NCBI RefSeq assembly: GCF_011742925.1
Contig: NZ_WAEL01000007.1
Location: 310,001-374,000, forward strand
Source: Fibrivirga algicola
GTDB taxonomy: Bacteria; Bacteroidota; Bacteroidia; Cytophagales; Spirosomataceae
Direction of reading: 5' to 3'
DNA: 64,000 nucleotides
The notes under the pieces were generated by a model. The model made no database searches. It had not been told where the DNA came from and was given only the letters and a program-made list of their open reading frames with translations. Shown piece by piece: positions 53,728-62,700 of the stretch (positions are counted from its first letter, which is position 1; every line of letters starts with the position of its first letter). Made by a program: the position numbers and the translations under genes.

Positions 53728-54606
53728 ATGAAACAAGTTATAAAGCAACCAATGTACCGTCCTGCCTTTACCAGTCTACGTACCTGGCTGGCGTTGACCT
53801 GCCTGGGCTTGCTGCTGACGATGGCAGGCTGCACCGAAAAAACAACGGCCATTGCTCCCGACGATCAACCCGTTATTGAAGCGTACCTGGCCGTTGGTCA
53901 GCCCATGACAGTGCGCGTGACCAAACAGATTCCGTTTTCGATTGACACAACCGGGCAGGGTAAGCCCATCGCAGGACTGTCGATCAGCATCAGTAGCGGT
54001 GCCAGTACGTACCCACTCCGATACATTGGCGACGGGCAGTATCAGTCGAATCCGGACGTGAAGCCCAGCGTTGGGAAGACTTACGCCTTATCGTTCGAGT
54101 ACCTGGGGCAGCGGGTGACAGCCACCACACAGATTCCGACCAAACCGGTCAATTTCCAGCAAGACGTAACGGAGCTAATCCGAACAGCGCCTGGTATGGG
54201 GAGCGGCCCCGGCGGTGGCGGTCCCCTTCAGCAACAGGCGGCTGTGCGGCTTACCTGGCAGAACCCAACGGCCGATTATTATTTTGTGGTGGTCGATAAT
54301 GTTGAGGCGATTCCGGTGCTGATAAATCAGAATGTGAACCCGAACCGGCCACTAGCGCAGAATCGTCGCTTTCGTAATCAGCCCACGCAAAGTGATTTCG
54401 ACGACGTGCAGGGGCAGAGCTTTCAGTATTATGGCAAACACCGGATGATCCTCTTTCACCTTAACCCCGATTACGCCGCGCTGTACAAGCAGAACAGCAC
54501 CTCGACCCAGAACATTGCTACGCCGCCAACCACGGTTGTCAACGGTCTGGGTATCTTCACCGGTGTGAACACCGACACGCTGTATGTGAACGTGAAAGCG
54601 CAATAA
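53728..54606 (+). CDS. DUF4249-family outer membrane lipoprotein, partner of the TonB receptor
   Basis: A 292-residue lipoprotein. A hydrophobic signal ends in a lipobox at MAGC (Cys35). The body is a DUF4249 domain (QPVIEAYLAVGQPMTVRVTKQ near the start, beta-rich throughout). DUF4249 proteins are encoded next to TonB receptors in Bacteroidota and probably sit on the outer face as a ligand-binding partner, as SusD does for SusC. The ATG directly follows the receptor stop codon, so translation is coupled. Confidence 0.9.
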   Translation: MKQVIKQPMYRPAFTSLRTWLALTCLGLLLTMAGCTEKTTAIAPDDQPVIEAYLAVGQPMTVRVTKQIPFSIDTTGQGKPIAGLSISISSGASTYPLRYIGDGQYQSNPDVKPSVGKTYALSFEYLGQRVTATTQIPTKPVNFQQDVTELIRTAPGMGSGPGGGGPLQQQAAVRLTWQNPTADYYFVVVDNVEAIPVLINQNVNPNRPLAQNRRFRNQPTQSDFDDVQGQSFQYYGKHRMILFHLNPDYAALYKQNSTSTQNIATPPTTVVNGLGIFTGVNTDTLYVNVKAQ

Positions 54607-54638
54607 GTTAAACGGAGCAGGAAACAGCGGTAGGCGAC

Positions 54639-54667
54639 AAAAAAAGCCCGGGCCGTTGGGCCCGGGC
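54639..54667. terminator. Strong GC hairpin terminator between convergent genes
   Basis: A 9-bp all-GC stem (GCCCGGGCC, 54646-54654, with its complement ending at 54667) and a short loop. On the minus strand a run of seven T follows the stem at about 54639-54645, making it a clear terminator of the fasciclin gene. It can also stop the DUF4249 transcript. Confidence 0.9.
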
Positions 54668-54696
54668 ACATCGTCATAGGTAAGTAACCCGTGTGG

Positions 54697-55251
54697 CTAG
54701 TTAGGCATCAACACGGTATCGATTACGTGAATCACGCCGTTTGACTGATTTACGTCGGCGATAGTCACGGTTGACATGCCACCTTTGGCATCAGTCAGCA
54801 TGATCTTTTTACCTTTCTGCGTAGCCGTCAGCGTACCGCCAGCTACCGTCTTCAGTGTGGCTTTTCCACCACCAGCTTTGATCTGGTTCATCAAGTCCAT
54901 CGCGCTTACTTTGCCCGATACAACGTGGTAAGTCAGGATGCTGGTCAGTGTGGCTTTGTTCTCTGGCTTCACCAGGGTCTCAACCGTACCGGCGGGCAGT
55001 TTATCAAATGCTTTGTTCGTAGGCGCAAATACCGTGAAGGGACCAGCACTCGACAGCGTTTCAACCAGACCAGCAGCTTTAACGGCGGCCACCAGGGTGG
55101 TGTGGTCTTTTGAGTTAACGGCGTTCTGAACTATGTTTTTAGAAGGGTACATGGGGGCACCACCTACCGTTACTGTTTTCTCCTGGGCGAAAGCTCCCGT
55201 GCTGATAGCGGCTACGGCGAGCATTGAAAAAAGAAGTTTAATCGTCTTCAT
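54697..55251 (-). CDS. Secreted fasciclin (FAS1) domain protein
   Basis: A 184-residue protein with a signal ending at GAFAQ. One FAS1 domain follows, with the H1 box [19 protein letters not shown], the central [14 protein letters not shown] and the final [15 protein letters not shown]1 domains serve in adhesion. Single-domain secreted forms are common in Bacteroidota. It is flanked by strong terminators on both sides, so it is a single-gene unit. Confidence 0.93.
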   Translation of the reverse strand: MKTIKLLFSMLAVAAISTGAFAQEKTVTVGGAPMYPSKNIVQNAVNSKDHTTLVAAVKAAGLVETLSSAGPFTVFAPTNKAFDKLPAGTVETLVKPENKATLTSILTYHVVSGKVSAMDLMNQIKAGGGKATLKTVAGGTLTATQKGKKIMLTDAKGGMSTVTIADVNQSNGVIHVIDTVLMPN

Positions 55252-55463
55252 GTTGTGTGATTCGTTTTACTTGATTTGTGTGTGAAACTGTGTGTGATCG
55301 ATCGACGGAAAGACCTACGGCATATATTCAGGGCTTGGATTTTTGATTTATAAAAGTTATTTTCAATTAGCTGTATATCAGATTGTTAAAAAGAAAAATA
55401 CTTTCTGAATTTAAAGACTATGCGCTACTTCTACTTAATTTTCAGACTTGGAATTACTTAAAA

Positions 55464-55513
55464 AAAGGGGATCAGGTACGTCTTGATTAATCAAGACGTA
55501 CCTGATCCCCTTT
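55464..55513. terminator. Perfect 50-bp palindrome, likely terminator of the DPP4-like gene
   Basis: Two exactly complementary 25-bp arms meet at a central TTAA without a spacer. Extra A bases lie on the left, so on the minus strand the hairpin is followed by T residues. It lies 60 bp after the stop of the peptidase gene. Each arm contains the octamer AGGTACGT or its complement. No gene was found in the rest of the 321-bp gap 55252-55572, whose right part is AT-rich and probably holds the fasciclin promoter. Confidence 0.85.
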
Positions 55514-55572
55514 CGTGCGTTGCTTGCCGTGTCGTTCTAGACAGCAGCAGAATAAACATTCGTCACTGTAAG

Positions 55573-57798
55573 TTACCGGGCACCCGGCGGACAGTTCTTC
55601 TTCAGGAAGTCAGTGTAGAGCGCGCCCAGGTGCTGACGGGTACCTGCGCCCTCTGAGATACCATGAGAACGGTTCGGGTAGGCCATAAACTGGAACAGCT
55701 TGTTATTCTTGACCAACTCGTTTACCAGCATCTCAGCATTGGCATAATGTACGTTGTCATCGCCGGTACCATGAATGTACAATAGATTGCCTTTCAGTCC
55801 TTTAGCGTGTGTCAGTGGTGATCCGGCCACAAAATCCTCCCGGTTTTCCTGAGGCAGACCCATGTAGCGTTCCTGGTAGATATTATCGTAGGTCAGCTGG
55901 TTTGTTACGGCCGATACTGCAATGCCGGTCTGGTAAATTTCCGGGTATTGGAACATCAGGTTTAGCGTAGTAGCTCCACCGCCGCTCCAGCCCCAAACCG
56001 CTACCCGGGCAGGATCGATGAATTGGTGGCGGGCCAGCAATGCCCGTGTACCCAGTGCCTGATCCCGTATATTGAGGCGGCCAATCTGACGATATATACT
56101 CTTGCGCCAGGCGGCTCCTTTCAGGGCAGGAGTGCCCCGGTTGTCGAGTGCCGCGTAGATATACCCTGCCTGCTGCATGTCGCCCGTAAAGAGGTCGTTG
56201 TTACCTGCCGAGAAGACATCGCTGGTGGTAACGGCCGCTGGTTCGCCATAGACATAAAAAACAATCGGATACCGTTTGGTGCTGTCGAAGTCGGCCGGGA
56301 GGGCCATCCATCCATCGAGCGTCACATTGTCAGACGTGGTTACAGTAAAGAACCGAACATTTTTATTGCGCGCCTGAGCGGGCCGAGAGGCAGCAGAGCC
56401 AGCCCGCAACGGCGAATGGTCGGGCAGTTTTATCCAGCTTCGGCTGGGCGGGGTAGAGGCGTTCGTGAATGTATGCATGGCCAACTGACCATTCGGGGAT
56501 ACATCGTAGCCATGCGTACCGCTCTGATTGGCGGGCGACAGACGCTCGGCCGGACCAGCCGCCGGTTTACCAGCACCTGCCAGCGGCACGCGGTACAGAT
56601 ACCGCTGTGTGGCGTTGTCGGGCGAGGCGGTAAAATAGACGTACCCACCTTTTTCATCGATACGCTCCAACTCGGCCATATCGTAGTTGCCGGGTGTCAG
56701 CAGCGTCTGGGTCTTGCCGTCGCGGCTAAACTGGTAAATATGCCGCCAGCCGTCTTTTTCAGACACCCACAAAAAGGCGTTGCCATTGTTGAGCCACTCC
56801 CAGCCGGTCGGGTCATCGCGGTCCCAGCGGGCTTTAATATCGATCCAGGCGTTGTCTTTTTCCGTGAAAATAGGCGTGACCCTGTTTGTCGCCGGCTGGC
56901 AAACATACAGGATGCTTTCGTTCTGCTTGCGGTTCAACTGCTGAACAATCAGTTCGCTACCTGCTGCACTCACGGTAGGAAACCACTCGGCCCGAACCAG
57001 GTAGTGCTGTGCCGGATCGCCGGGAATGGCTAGCCACTTCGTTGCGCCGCCCGTGGCCGAAACCACGCCAATCCGTGTTGGCGATGGTGATTCGCCCACC
57101 TTGGGGTATTCGACCGGAATGGTGTAGGAGTAGATCGAATCGGTATTGTCGATCATCAGGAAATCGCGAATCTTGCTGGCATCGACCTGCCAGTAGAGCA
57201 GTTGTTTACTGTCGGGGCTCCAGCGGAATCCGTCGCGGCAGCCAAATTCTTCCTCATAGGCCCAGTCGAAGGTGCCATTGATGCGTTTCCTGGTACCATC
57301 GGTGGTGAGCTGGGTAGTTTTGCCCGTGGCGATTTCTTCTGAGAAGAGATTGCTTTTGCTCACGTAAGCCACGCGCTTGCCATCGGGCGACAGTTTGGCG
57401 TAGAGCATCGACTGGCTGGGCTGTTTGGCACCTACCTGACGTAACGTACCCGGTTTTCCGCCCGTTGGGCGGGTGTAGACGTAGTAGTCACCGCGGGTGT
57501 TGTACCGCCAAACGCGGGCTGTATTGGTGAAGATAAGTACGGAGCCTGAGTCGCGGCTGAAGCTGAAATCGGCGACGGTAATCGGTGTTTGGGTGCCAGT
57601 TGGTGTTAGCTCAGCGGCCGAGACCAGTTCTGTTTCAGTTCCTGTACGAACATCGGTGCGGCTGATGCCGTTTCTAGCAGTGGAGAGAGTAGCATTGCCA
57701 TCGGCCGACCAGCGGAGGGCGCGCGAACGAAATTGCGCTGGTGCCAAATGAACTAACAGCAACCCGGTAATGAGGAGCAGGGATCGTTTAACGAGCAT
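55573..57798 (-). CDS. Exported S9B peptidase, dipeptidyl-peptidase IV family
   Basis: A 741-residue protein with a signal ending at APAQ. The first 480 residues form the DPP4 beta-propeller, including DWAYEEEF with the Glu pair that binds the peptide N-terminus. The C-terminal alpha/beta-hydrolase domain has the nucleophile Ser in VWGWSGGGATT, the Asp in IHGTGDDNVH and the His in PNRSHGI. It removes dipeptides, usually after Pro or Ala, from peptides in the periplasm. All catalytic residues are present. Confidence 0.93.
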   Translation of the reverse strand: MLVKRSLLLITGLLLVHLAPAQFRSRALRWSADGNATLSTARNGISRTDVRTGTETELVSAAELTPTGTQTPITVADFSFSRDSGSVLIFTNTARVWRYNTRGDYYVYTRPTGGKPGTLRQVGAKQPSQSMLYAKLSPDGKRVAYVSKSNLFSEEIATGKTTQLTTDGTRKRINGTFDWAYEEEFGCRDGFRWSPDSKQLLYWQVDASKIRDFLMIDNTDSIYSYTIPVEYPKVGESPSPTRIGVVSATGGATKWLAIPGDPAQHYLVRAEWFPTVSAAGSELIVQQLNRKQNESILYVCQPATNRVTPIFTEKDNAWIDIKARWDRDDPTGWEWLNNGNAFLWVSEKDGWRHIYQFSRDGKTQTLLTPGNYDMAELERIDEKGGYVYFTASPDNATQRYLYRVPLAGAGKPAAGPAERLSPANQSGTHGYDVSPNGQLAMHTFTNASTPPSRSWIKLPDHSPLRAGSAASRPAQARNKNVRFFTVTTSDNVTLDGWMALPADFDSTKRYPIVFYVYGEPAAVTTSDVFSAGNNDLFTGDMQQAGYIYAALDNRGTPALKGAAWRKSIYRQIGRLNIRDQALGTRALLARHQFIDPARVAVWGWSGGGATTLNLMFQYPEIYQTGIAVSAVTNQLTYDNIYQERYMGLPQENREDFVAGSPLTHAKGLKGNLLYIHGTGDDNVHYANAEMLVNELVKNNKLFQFMAYPNRSHGISEGAGTRQHLGALYTDFLKKNCPPGAR

Positions 57799-57894
57799 AC
57801 ATGATGAATTGAAGGAGTGAAGTTACGTGCTTTTTAAACAGGTGACCCGGCCTTCGCCGCGTTTCACTATTTTTACGGGTACCAATTGCCAGTT

Positions 57895-58614
57895 ATGCAC
57901 CTTTTTTACCAGCCAACCCTTACCCCAACCGATGCCGCCGGGCTGCTCTCCGACGAAGATGCCCGGCACGCCACCCGAACGCTGCGATTAGGCGTTGGCG
58001 ATCCACTATCTGTCACTGACGGGCGCGGAAATCGGTTCGACAGCGTTATTACACGAGCAGACAAGCATTGCGCGTTTCGTGTCGATTCCATCGAAACCAC
58101 ACCGATACGGCCATTTTCGGTACGCATCTGCGTGGCACCGACTAAAAACCTGGACCGGATTGAGTGGTTTGTCGAAAAGGCCGTAGAAATAGGTATCGAG
58201 CGAATCAGTTTTTTCATCGGCCAGCACTCAGAACGGCGTATATTGAAGCTGGAACGCATCGAAAAAATTGCCGTGGCTGCCATGAAACAGTCGTTACAGT
58301 CCTGGATGCCCCAACTTGACGAAGCTGTACCCTTTGCGAACCTGTTGAACACAGTAGGAGAGGCCCATCGCTACATTGCTCATCTGCCCGACAACGTACC
58401 TGGCCGGCCTGTCAGCGCTAAGCCGTTGATTCGTGCCGCCAGCCCAGGCAGCCAATGTGCCGTTTTAGTTGGGCCTGAAGGGGATTTTTCGGCATCGGAA
58501 TTGCAACAGGCTGTGCAGGCTGGTTTCCAGATGGTAACGCTTGGCCCAACCCGGTTGCGTACTGAAACGGCCGCCCTGTCGGCTTGTCAGGCGTTGAGTT
58601 TTTTGAATCAATAA
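57895..58614 (+). CDS. rsmE: 16S rRNA (uracil(1498)-N(3))-methyltransferase RsmE
   Basis: A 239-residue SPOUT-class methyltransferase. It begins MHLFYQP, with HATRTLRLGVGD in the N-terminal PUA-like domain. The SAM-binding knot has LVGPEGDFSASEL and LGPTRLRTETAAL near the C-terminus. It methylates U1498 of 16S rRNA. The ATG at 57895 fits the family start better than a TTG nine bases upstream. The DUF4159 gene follows 46 bp later. Confidence 0.94.
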   Translation: MHLFYQPTLTPTDAAGLLSDEDARHATRTLRLGVGDPLSVTDGRGNRFDSVITRADKHCAFRVDSIETTPIRPFSVRICVAPTKNLDRIEWFVEKAVEIGIERISFFIGQHSERRILKLERIEKIAVAAMKQSLQSWMPQLDEAVPFANLLNTVGEAHRYIAHLPDNVPGRPVSAKPLIRAASPGSQCAVLVGPEGDFSASELQQAVQAGFQMVTLGPTRLRTETAALSACQALSFLNQ

Positions 58615-58660
58615 ATTGACCCACACTGGTTTTGAAGACCTTGTCGGTTTAAATCGATAT

Positions 58661-59338
58661 ATGAAGAAGCTTCTTGTCATCGCCTCCCTGTTTGTTGTCG
58701 TCTGTTTGCTGTCTGTCGCCACTGCATGGGCACAGCCATATGCCTATCGAATTGCGAAGTTGAAGTATAACGGTGGAGGCGACTGGTACGCCAATAAAAC
58801 GGCCCTGCCCAATTTGATCAAGTTTGCCAATCAGCAGCTACGCATGAATATTTTCCCTGAAGAGGATATTGTAGATGTAGGTAGCCCTGACCTTTTTTCT
58901 TACCCGTTTGTCCACATGACCGGCCACGGAAACGTTGCGTTCTCAGAGGCCGAGGTGCAGAACGTCCGTCGTTATCTGATGTCGGGCGGATTCTTTCATA
59001 TTGATGATAATTACGGCCTCGATAAGTTCATTCGTCGCGAGATGAAACGGGTTTTTCCTGACCTCTCCTTTGTAGAGCTTCCGTTTTCGCACCCCATTTA
59101 CAACCAGAAGTTCAAGTTTCCGAATGGCTTGCCGAAAGTGCACGAACATGATGGCAAAGCAGCTCAGGGCTTTGGGCTCATTTATCAGGGACGGCTGGTG
59201 TGCTTTTATAGTTACGAGTGTGACCTCGGAAACGGTTGGGAAGATCAGGCTGTCTACAATGATCCCGAGTCAGTTAGGCAGGCTGCTTTACGAATGGGCG
59301 CAAATTTGTTGCAGTACGCCACGACAATAGCCAACTAA
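58661..59338 (+). CDS. Secreted DUF4159-family protein
   Basis: A 225-residue protein starting MKKLLVIASLF, with a signal ending at AWAQ. The DUF4159 domain fills the rest: RIAKLKYNGGGDWYANKTAL, the GGFFHIDDNYG block and a late YSYECDLGNGWED. The fold is glutamine-amidotransferase-like but the function is unknown. It is commonly found next to rsmE-type housekeeping genes in Cytophagales. The longer frame starting at 58616 has no signal at its own N-terminus. Confidence 0.85.
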   Translation: MKKLLVIASLFVVVCLLSVATAWAQPYAYRIAKLKYNGGGDWYANKTALPNLIKFANQQLRMNIFPEEDIVDVGSPDLFSYPFVHMTGHGNVAFSEAEVQNVRRYLMSGGFFHIDDNYGLDKFIRREMKRVFPDLSFVELPFSHPIYNQKFKFPNGLPKVHEHDGKAAQGFGLIYQGRLVCFYSYECDLGNGWEDQAVYNDPESVRQAALRMGANLLQYATTIAN

Positions 59339-59384
59339 ACCGCCCTAATTTTCGTATATAAGGCATAGCAACCCGGAAAAATTG

Positions 59385-59392
59385 TATTTTTG
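59385..59392 (+). promoter_or_regulatory. Bacteroidota -7 promoter element of the desaturase gene
   Basis: TATTTTTG fits the TAnnTTTG consensus exactly and lies 45 bp before the GTG at 59430. A transcript starting about 7 bases downstream would exclude the TTG at 59382, which supports the GTG start. No clear -33 TTG is seen. Confidence 0.6.
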
Positions 59393-59429
59393 TTCTGTTT
59401 GTTGTCTAACACCTTTTAATGTATTTATC

Positions 59430-60227
59430 GTGATATACGTCGTAGCCGCCTTTGTCGCGCACTGGTATCTCTCTCTTTTTTGCCAAACGTTTTTCCTGCA
59501 TCGGTACTCGGCTCATAAGATGTTCTCGATGAGTAAGTTTTGGGAGCGTTTCTTCTATGCCCTGACCTACGTTTCGCAGGGATCTTCGTACCTAAGCCCC
59601 CGGGCGTATGCTGTTTTGCACCGCATGCACCACGCGTTTAGCGACACCCCAAAGGATCCACACTCACCGCACCACACCAAAAATGTGTTTACGATGATGT
59701 GGCAGACGAAAAACATTTACAACGCGGTACTGCACCGCAAGCAGGCCATCGAACGCCAGTTTGACCGGAACTACCCCGAGTGGAACCTGATCGAAAAACT
59801 GGGCGATTCATGGGTGTCTCGCGCCGGGTGGGGCGTGGCGTATAGCCTGTTCTATATCTTCGCGTTTATTTACCTGGATATGCACTGGGCTTTTTTCTTC
59901 CTGCTGCCTGTTCACTTCGTGATGGGGCCCGTACACGGTGCAATCATCAACTGGAGCGGCCATAAATACGGCTACTCAAACTTCGATAACCACGACAAGT
60001 CGAAAAACTCACTGATTCTGGATGTGGTCATGATGGGTGAACTGTTCCAGAATAACCACCACAAACGTCCGAATGCTGCCAACTTTGGGGCCAAGTGGTT
60101 TGAGTTCGATCCAACGTACCCAATGATCAAGTTGCTGTCTGGCCTCAACATCATCAAGATGCGTCCGGCAAAAGTGACCGCCGAATTCGAAACGGGCCAT
60201 GAGCGCCGCGTAGAAGAGGTCGCCTAG
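59430..60227 (+). CDS. Membrane fatty-acid (acyl-CoA/acyl-lipid) desaturase
   Basis: A 265-residue di-iron desaturase. It has the three His boxes HRYSAH, HRMHH and NNHHK, with GHKYGYSN between the last two, and four hydrophobic segments. The GTG at 59430 was chosen: no ATG lies upstream of the first membrane helix, and a promoter box sits between it and the alternative TTG. It inserts a double bond in a fatty acyl chain. It stands alone, ended by a strong hairpin. Confidence 0.9.
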   Translation: MIYVVAAFVAHWYLSLFCQTFFLHRYSAHKMFSMSKFWERFFYALTYVSQGSSYLSPRAYAVLHRMHHAFSDTPKDPHSPHHTKNVFTMMWQTKNIYNAVLHRKQAIERQFDRNYPEWNLIEKLGDSWVSRAGWGVAYSLFYIFAFIYLDMHWAFFFLLPVHFVMGPVHGAIINWSGHKYGYSNFDNHDKSKNSLILDVVMMGELFQNNHHKRPNAANFGAKWFEFDPTYPMIKLLSGLNIIKMRPAKVTAEFETGHERRVEEVA

Positions 60228-60245
60228 ACCAACTCTGCGCCAATT

Positions 60246-60300
60246 AAAAAGGTGGGTAATCCGCTGAATCCTGGAGATTCAGCGGATTACCCACCTTTTT
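60246..60300. terminator. Strong bidirectional terminator
   Basis: Perfect 25-bp arms with a 5-base loop. The outer ends are runs of A and T, giving a T-run after the stem on both strands. It lies between the convergent desaturase and FG-GAP genes. Confidence 0.93.
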
Positions 60301-60316
60301 TGTAAAAAACGGTTCG

Positions 60317-61447
60317 CTACTTTTCGTTGAAAAACACATATAGGCCATCTTTCCCGGCGACAACAAGATCGGTTCGGCCGTTACGCCGCAGATCGGCGGT
60401 GGCAAACTGAATACCGGTGCCTTTGCCTTCTCCGGCGGGGCCGTAGCTGATGACGTTCTTTTTGAACGCGCCATGCTCGACTGTGAAATAATAGAGGCCC
60501 ACCGGGTCGTCAGAGCCAGGGTCCGAATCGTTATGGGCCCGGAATCGCTTACCCGTAACTAATTCGGGCTTGCCATCGCCGGTGATATCCACCCATTCCA
60601 TAACATGGTATTGTGAATTTTTTTCATCAATGGTGTGCTTAGTCCAGGTGCGTTTGCCTCCCGAAACTCCCTGGCTGTACCAGTGAAGCCCATAGCCATG
60701 CCCTTGCCCGACGATAAGGTCATTTAGTTTATCACCGTTAACATCCGCTATCAGAATCGGCACACTTGCCGTACCCAGGCTGAACTCAGGATAGTGGGTC
60801 CAGGTCGGGTTTCGCTTGTCTCCTCCCTGTTGTAGCCAGCCATCGCTGACAATGAAATCACCCCGACCGTCCCCGTTCAGGTCGCCGAAGCCCAGGCCAT
60901 GTCCCTGAGTTTGGTGCACTTGAACGGGCTTGAACGAGCGATCAGACTGATAGGTCAGGTAGACAAGGGGTTTGCTGGGGTTGTTGGGGCAGATTTCTGG
61001 TTTGCCGTCGCCATCGATATCCCACGCACGGGTAGTTTCTACGTTACCTACCGTGGCAATCTCATGGATGGGCCAATCGCCTTTGGGTACGTTCTCCAGC
61101 CAGCGAAGTTTGCCACTCCACCAGCCACCGGTTACAATGTCGGGCCGACCATCTCCGTTGACATCGAACGGAATCGTCGAAAAATCATCATAATACTGAT
61201 CTTCCCGTTTCTGATGCCCAATCAGGTGACGTTTGCGAAACGTTGGCCTGGCGTTTCCGCCTTCGTTTTCATACCAGAAGTCGCCCGACACAATGTCCAG
61301 CGTGCCGTTTCCATCAACATCCACCACCCCAGCCGATTCATAGCTCTCGGCCGCAACGAAGTATTTCACAAAGCGCGGCGGATTGGCCGATTGGGAGAGG
61401 GTGAATCCGGACAGGATCAGACCGGTTAGGGCGAGCAGCTGTTTCAT
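60317..61447 (-). CDS. Secreted FG-GAP/VCBS repeat beta-propeller protein
   Basis: A 376-residue protein with a signal ending near TLSQS. It holds repeated calcium-binding loops of the FG-GAP type: DVDGNGTLD, DVNGDGRPD, DIDGDGKPE, DLNGDGRGD, DVNGDKLND and DITGDGKPE. These form a propeller of about seven blades. No catalytic domain is attached. The protein probably binds carbohydrate or another surface ligand. It lies 57 bp downstream of the GH43 gene and is likely co-transcribed. Confidence 0.87.
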   Translation of the reverse strand: MKQLLALTGLILSGFTLSQSANPPRFVKYFVAAESYESAGVVDVDGNGTLDIVSGDFWYENEGGNARPTFRKRHLIGHQKREDQYYDDFSTIPFDVNGDGRPDIVTGGWWSGKLRWLENVPKGDWPIHEIATVGNVETTRAWDIDGDGKPEICPNNPSKPLVYLTYQSDRSFKPVQVHQTQGHGLGFGDLNGDGRGDFIVSDGWLQQGGDKRNPTWTHYPEFSLGTASVPILIADVNGDKLNDLIVGQGHGYGLHWYSQGVSGGKRTWTKHTIDEKNSQYHVMEWVDITGDGKPELVTGKRFRAHNDSDPGSDDPVGLYYFTVEHGAFKKNVISYGPAGEGKGTGIQFATADLRRNGRTDLVVAGKDGLYVFFNEK

Positions 61448-61504
61448 AGGTCGAAACGAAATCAGGTATGTGAGCAGACAGAAACCACCGACCCGAGAAC
61501 GAGG

Positions 61505-62500
61505 TTAATTGAGGCGACGTGCTTTAACGCCCTCAACGGTTATCTGAACGGGCTTGATGGCCCCTTTCTCGTCAAACTCCAACCGGTCGATGCATGTTTC
61601 GCGGTGATTGCCATCGGTCTCGGTGAGGGGGCGGCGGTGGTACACAATGTACCACTCATCGGTAGCTGTTCCCTTTTTACCGGGTACCCGAAGAATGGAG
61701 TGATGGCCAGCTCCGGTAGCCACTTTAGGGTCTTGCTGTAAAATTTTACCTACCCGTTCAAACGGACCGAAGGGCGAATCGGCTATAGCATAGGCTACCG
61801 AATAATCCGGCCCTGTCCAGCCTCCTTCCGACCACATAAAATAGTATTTCCCGTTGCGGATAAACATCATTGGCCCTTCAACGTAGCCCTTGGGCGTAAT
61901 CTCGCGAAAGGTTTTGCCGTCGCTGAATGGTTTGAACCCCTTGAAGTCGTCGGTAAGCTGGGCGATGTTGCAATGCCGCCAGCCGCCATACACCATGTAG
62001 TAGTTGCCGTCTGTATGCTTAAATACGAACTGATCGATGGGTTGGGCGCCATTGTGTATCTGGCCGATCAGCGGTTTGCCGAGGTAGTCGCGGAAAGGGC
62101 CAGCTGGTTGGTCGGCTACGGCCACGCCAATGCCACCTACTTCGCCTTCGTGCACGTCATTGGCGCCGAAGAACAAGAAGTACTTCCCGCCTTTTTCAAT
62201 GACCGATGGTGCCCACATGGCTCGTTTAGCCCATTTTACAGCCGTGGTGTCAATGATACGCGGGTGCTTTGTCCAGTTAACCAGGTCGGGCGATGAAAAG
62301 GCGTCGATAAATACCTGCTGATTGTATTTGGCCGAAAAAGTGGGGTAGACCCAGTATTCTTTGCCGAAAACAGCAACTTCGGGGTCGGCATACCAGCCGG
62401 GAAAGATAGGGTTACCAGATGTAGTTTTGGTGGAGGTCTGAGCGAAGGAAGAAGCCCCTAATGAGAGCAAAATGCCAATCGTGAGTGTGAGTAAGCGCAT
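61505..62500 (-). CDS. Secreted GH43-family glycosidase
   Basis: A 331-residue protein starting MRLLTLTIGILLSLG, with a signal ending at SFAQ. The five-bladed propeller of GH43 opens with NPIFPGWYADPEVAVFG, carrying the catalytic Asp. The acid Glu is in YVEGPMMFIRNG, followed by YYFMWSEGGW. Activities in this family include arabinofuranosidase and xylosidase; which applies is unclear. An open frame extends 25 residues further upstream but lacks a signal. Confidence 0.9.
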   Translation of the reverse strand: MRLLTLTIGILLSLGASSFAQTSTKTTSGNPIFPGWYADPEVAVFGKEYWVYPTFSAKYNQQVFIDAFSSPDLVNWTKHPRIIDTTAVKWAKRAMWAPSVIEKGGKYFLFFGANDVHEGEVGGIGVAVADQPAGPFRDYLGKPLIGQIHNGAQPIDQFVFKHTDGNYYMVYGGWRHCNIAQLTDDFKGFKPFSDGKTFREITPKGYVEGPMMFIRNGKYYFMWSEGGWTGPDYSVAYAIADSPFGPFERVGKILQQDPKVATGAGHHSILRVPGKKGTATDEWYIVYHRRPLTETDGNHRETCIDRLEFDEKGAIKPVQITVEGVKARRLN

Positions 62501-62700
62501 TGACGAGACAGTTAATTTACGTTGAAAGGCAAAGTTAGCTGGTGTATACCCGATAACGAAGTGGACAGTCACCACCGGGTAATTTAGGAAGATGACCTAG
62601 TATGATTCAGCAAAGCACGCGTTTAATCAAGTAGGCAATGGCGTTGTCGGGGCTTTTAGGACTTTAGCGTATTCACTACTTTCCCAATCAGTCACCGCCC

